DNA of 64,000 nucleotides, taken from the NCBI RefSeq assembly GCF_947499215.1, contig NZ_CANMNI010000001.1, forward strand, positions 1,631,523 to 1,695,522, in the 5' to 3' direction. Positions 62,696 to 64,000 of this stretch are shown piece after piece (position 1 is the first letter of the stretch; each line of letters starts with the position of its first letter). Both the position numbers and the translations under genes were made by a program. The notes beneath the pieces were generated by a model. The model was not told the DNA's origin and searched no databases. It saw only the letters and a list, made by a program, of their open reading frames with translations. This stretch comes from an uncultured Pontibacter sp. GTDB taxonomy: Bacteria; Bacteroidota; Bacteroidia; Cytophagales; Hymenobacteraceae.

Positions 62696-64000
62696 ATGGA
62701 AAATTTTGTAGTATCAGCGCGTAAATACCGTCCGGCCACGTTCGATAGCGTGGTGGGGCAGCACCATATCACCAACACCCTCAAAAACGCCATAAGCAGC
62801 CACCATTTGGCACAGGCTTTTCTTTTTTGCGGGCCGCGTGGCGTGGGCAAGACAACCTGTGCCCGAATTTTGGCAAAGACCATTAATTGCCAGAACATCA
62901 CTCCGGAGGTAGAGGCCTGCAATGAATGCGAGTCGTGCCGCAGCTTCAACTCTAACAGCTCGTTCAACATCCACGAGCTCGATGCCGCTTCCAACAATTC
63001 CGTGGAGGACATCCGGAACCTGGTTGAGCAAGTGCGCTATGCGCCGCAGACCGGCAAGTATAAGATCTACATCATAGATGAGGTGCACATGCTCTCGAAT
63101 CAGGCCTTCAATGCATTTCTGAAGACCCTCGAGGAGCCGCCTGCCTATGCCATTTTCATCCTAGCGACCACCGAGCGCCACAAGATCATCCCGACTATCC
63201 TGTCGCGCTGCCAGATCTTCGACTTCAACCGCATCCGGATCGAGGACATGGTGCGCCACTTAGGCAACATCGCCCAAAAAGAGAACATACAGGCCGAGCC
63301 TGACGCCTTGCACCTAATCTCGCAGAAAGCGGACGGCGCTCTGCGAGATGCGCTGTCTATCTTCGACCAAATGGTGACTTTCTCGGGCCACAACGTGACC
63401 TACAAAGCCACGGTCGAGAACCTGCACATACTCGATTACGATTACTATTTCCGCCTGACAGACCACCTGCTGGAGCAGAACCTGTCGGGGGCGCTACTGC
63501 TGTTTGATGAAATTCTGAAAAACGGTTTCGATGCCCACAACTTCCTGATAGGTATAGGCGAGCACTTCCGAAGCCTGCTGGTATGCAAAGATCCGCAGAC
63601 GGTACAACTGCTCGAGGTATCGGACAACATCAAGGCTAAGTATGCCGAGCAGTCGCAGAAGTCCTCGGTGTCGTTCCTGCTATCAGGGCTCAACTTGGTG
63701 AGCACTTGCGATACCAATTACAAGAGCAGCAAAAACCAGCGCCTGCATGTGGAACTGTGCCTGATGAAAATGGCGCACCTCAATGCGGCCTTTAGTTTTG
63801 CGCAGGAAGGAGCTGAATTAAAAAAAGCTAAGGTAGTAGCCCCGGCACCAGCCGCTACCAAACCTGCAGGTGCCCCAACTATACCTTCGGCGGCGATGCA
63901 GCAGCCGAGTGCCGGCACAGTGCCATCAGCTGCCATGCAGGGCGGTGGCGGTATTCCTTCCGTGGGTTTGCAGCAGCCGCACCAGCAGGGCCATGTGCCT
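62696..64000 (+). CDS. dnaX: DNA polymerase III subunit gamma/tau, 3'-truncated by the window
   Basis: Not in the ORF track because the frame runs off the window end. 435 codons are visible from the ATG at 62696 (MENFVVSARKYRPATFDSVV). It is the clamp-loader ATPase: Walker A in GPRGVGKTTCARIL, zinc cysteines in CQNITPEVEACNECESC, Walker B IIDEVHML, and sensor I in ILATTE followed by SRCQIFDF. The C-terminal end in this window is a Pro/Ala/Gln-rich linker (APAATKPAGAP). It loads the sliding clamp and organises the replisome. The possible very short leader is described in the findings. Confidence 0.96.
   Translation, partial: MENFVVSARKYRPATFDSVVGQHHITNTLKNAISSHHLAQAFLFCGPRGVGKTTCARILAKTINCQNITPEVEACNECESCRSFNSNSSFNIHELDAASNNSVEDIRNLVEQVRYAPQTGKYKIYIIDEVHMLSNQAFNAFLKTLEEPPAYAIFILATTERHKIIPTILSRCQIFDFNRIRIEDMVRHLGNIAQKENIQAEPDALHLISQKADGALRDALSIFDQMVTFSGHNVTYKATVENLHILDYDYYFRLTDHLLEQNLSGALLLFDEILKNGFDAHNFLIGIGEHFRSLLVCKDPQTVQLLEVSDNIKAKYAEQSQKSSVSFLLSGLNLVSTCDTNYKSSKNQRLHVELCLMKMAHLNAAFSFAQEGAELKKAKVVAPAPAATKPAGAPTIPSAAMQQPSAGTVPSAAMQGGGGIPSVGLQQPHQQGHVP

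Noticed and set aside
1-64000. CRISPR array, phage or integrated plasmid genes, transposase
   Set aside because: No regular short repeats with spacers, no cas-like, integrase, capsid or transposase protein in the frames read.

Overview
The window looks like about 64 kb of a Bacteroidota chromosome, most likely a Cytophagales/Hymenobacteraceae member close to Pontibacter. That placement is inference. The supporting signs are a SusC/SusD pair, a type IX secretion sorting domain, Bacteroidota-type -7 promoter boxes (TAnnTTTG), many lipoprotein signals, an NagB fused to a PIG-L domain, and moderate GC interrupted by a few AT-richer genes. It reads as chromosomal backbone with accessory patches. 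No phage, plasmid, transposase or CRISPR signature was seen.

Layout. 1-8.7 kb: end of a metallophosphoesterase, small lipoproteins, uvsE, a DUF4112 protein and a large M16 zinc protease. 8.8-16 kb: an amino-sugar block on the minus strand (NagP-like transporter, GH20 hexosaminidase, NagB/PIG-L fusion, ROK regulator). 16.3-26.2 kb: cell-wall peptide genes (NlpC/P60, DUF819 carrier, AOS-family PLP enzyme coupled to a dipeptide epimerase, PBP4-type carboxypeptidase, AmpD-like amidase), interrupted by an AT-rich deiminase/HNH pair and by palindromic repeats. 26.5-31.9 kb, plus strand: GH3/beta-lactamase fusion, NagX-like membrane acyltransferase and a DeoR regulator. 32.5-41.8 kb, minus strand: FAD/Fe-S D-lactate-type dehydrogenase, Na+ symporter, MurQ, metallophosphoesterase/PQQ-propeller protein and a GHL10 hydrolase. 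41.9-50 kb: a polysaccharide-utilization operon (SusC, SusD, two surface lipoproteins, GH18). 50.5-64 kb: a second Na+ symporter, a large Ig-like protein, an MhqO/MhqD-like pair, YceI, the tmRNA gene, Cfa, a secreted M36 peptidase with a T9SS tail, and the start of dnaX, which the ORF track misses because it is open at the window end.

How the genes fit together: hydrolases for glycan (GH3, GH20, GH18, GHL10), amide (AmpD-like) and peptide bonds (NlpC/P60, PBP4) can release amino sugars, L-Ala-D-Glu and lactyl sugars. The epimerase, MurQ, NagB and the D-lactate-type dehydrogenase can then feed these products into central metabolism. This is a nearly complete murein/GlcNAc salvage neighbourhood. 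No MurNAc kinase, AnmK or NagA is present in this window.

The least explained signal is a short motif, AGGTATAG/CTATACCT. I count about 49 copies by hand, near-equally split between strands, in coding and non-coding DNA, against roughly 2 expected. Two dispersed palindromic repeat families with second copies in the window are also notable.
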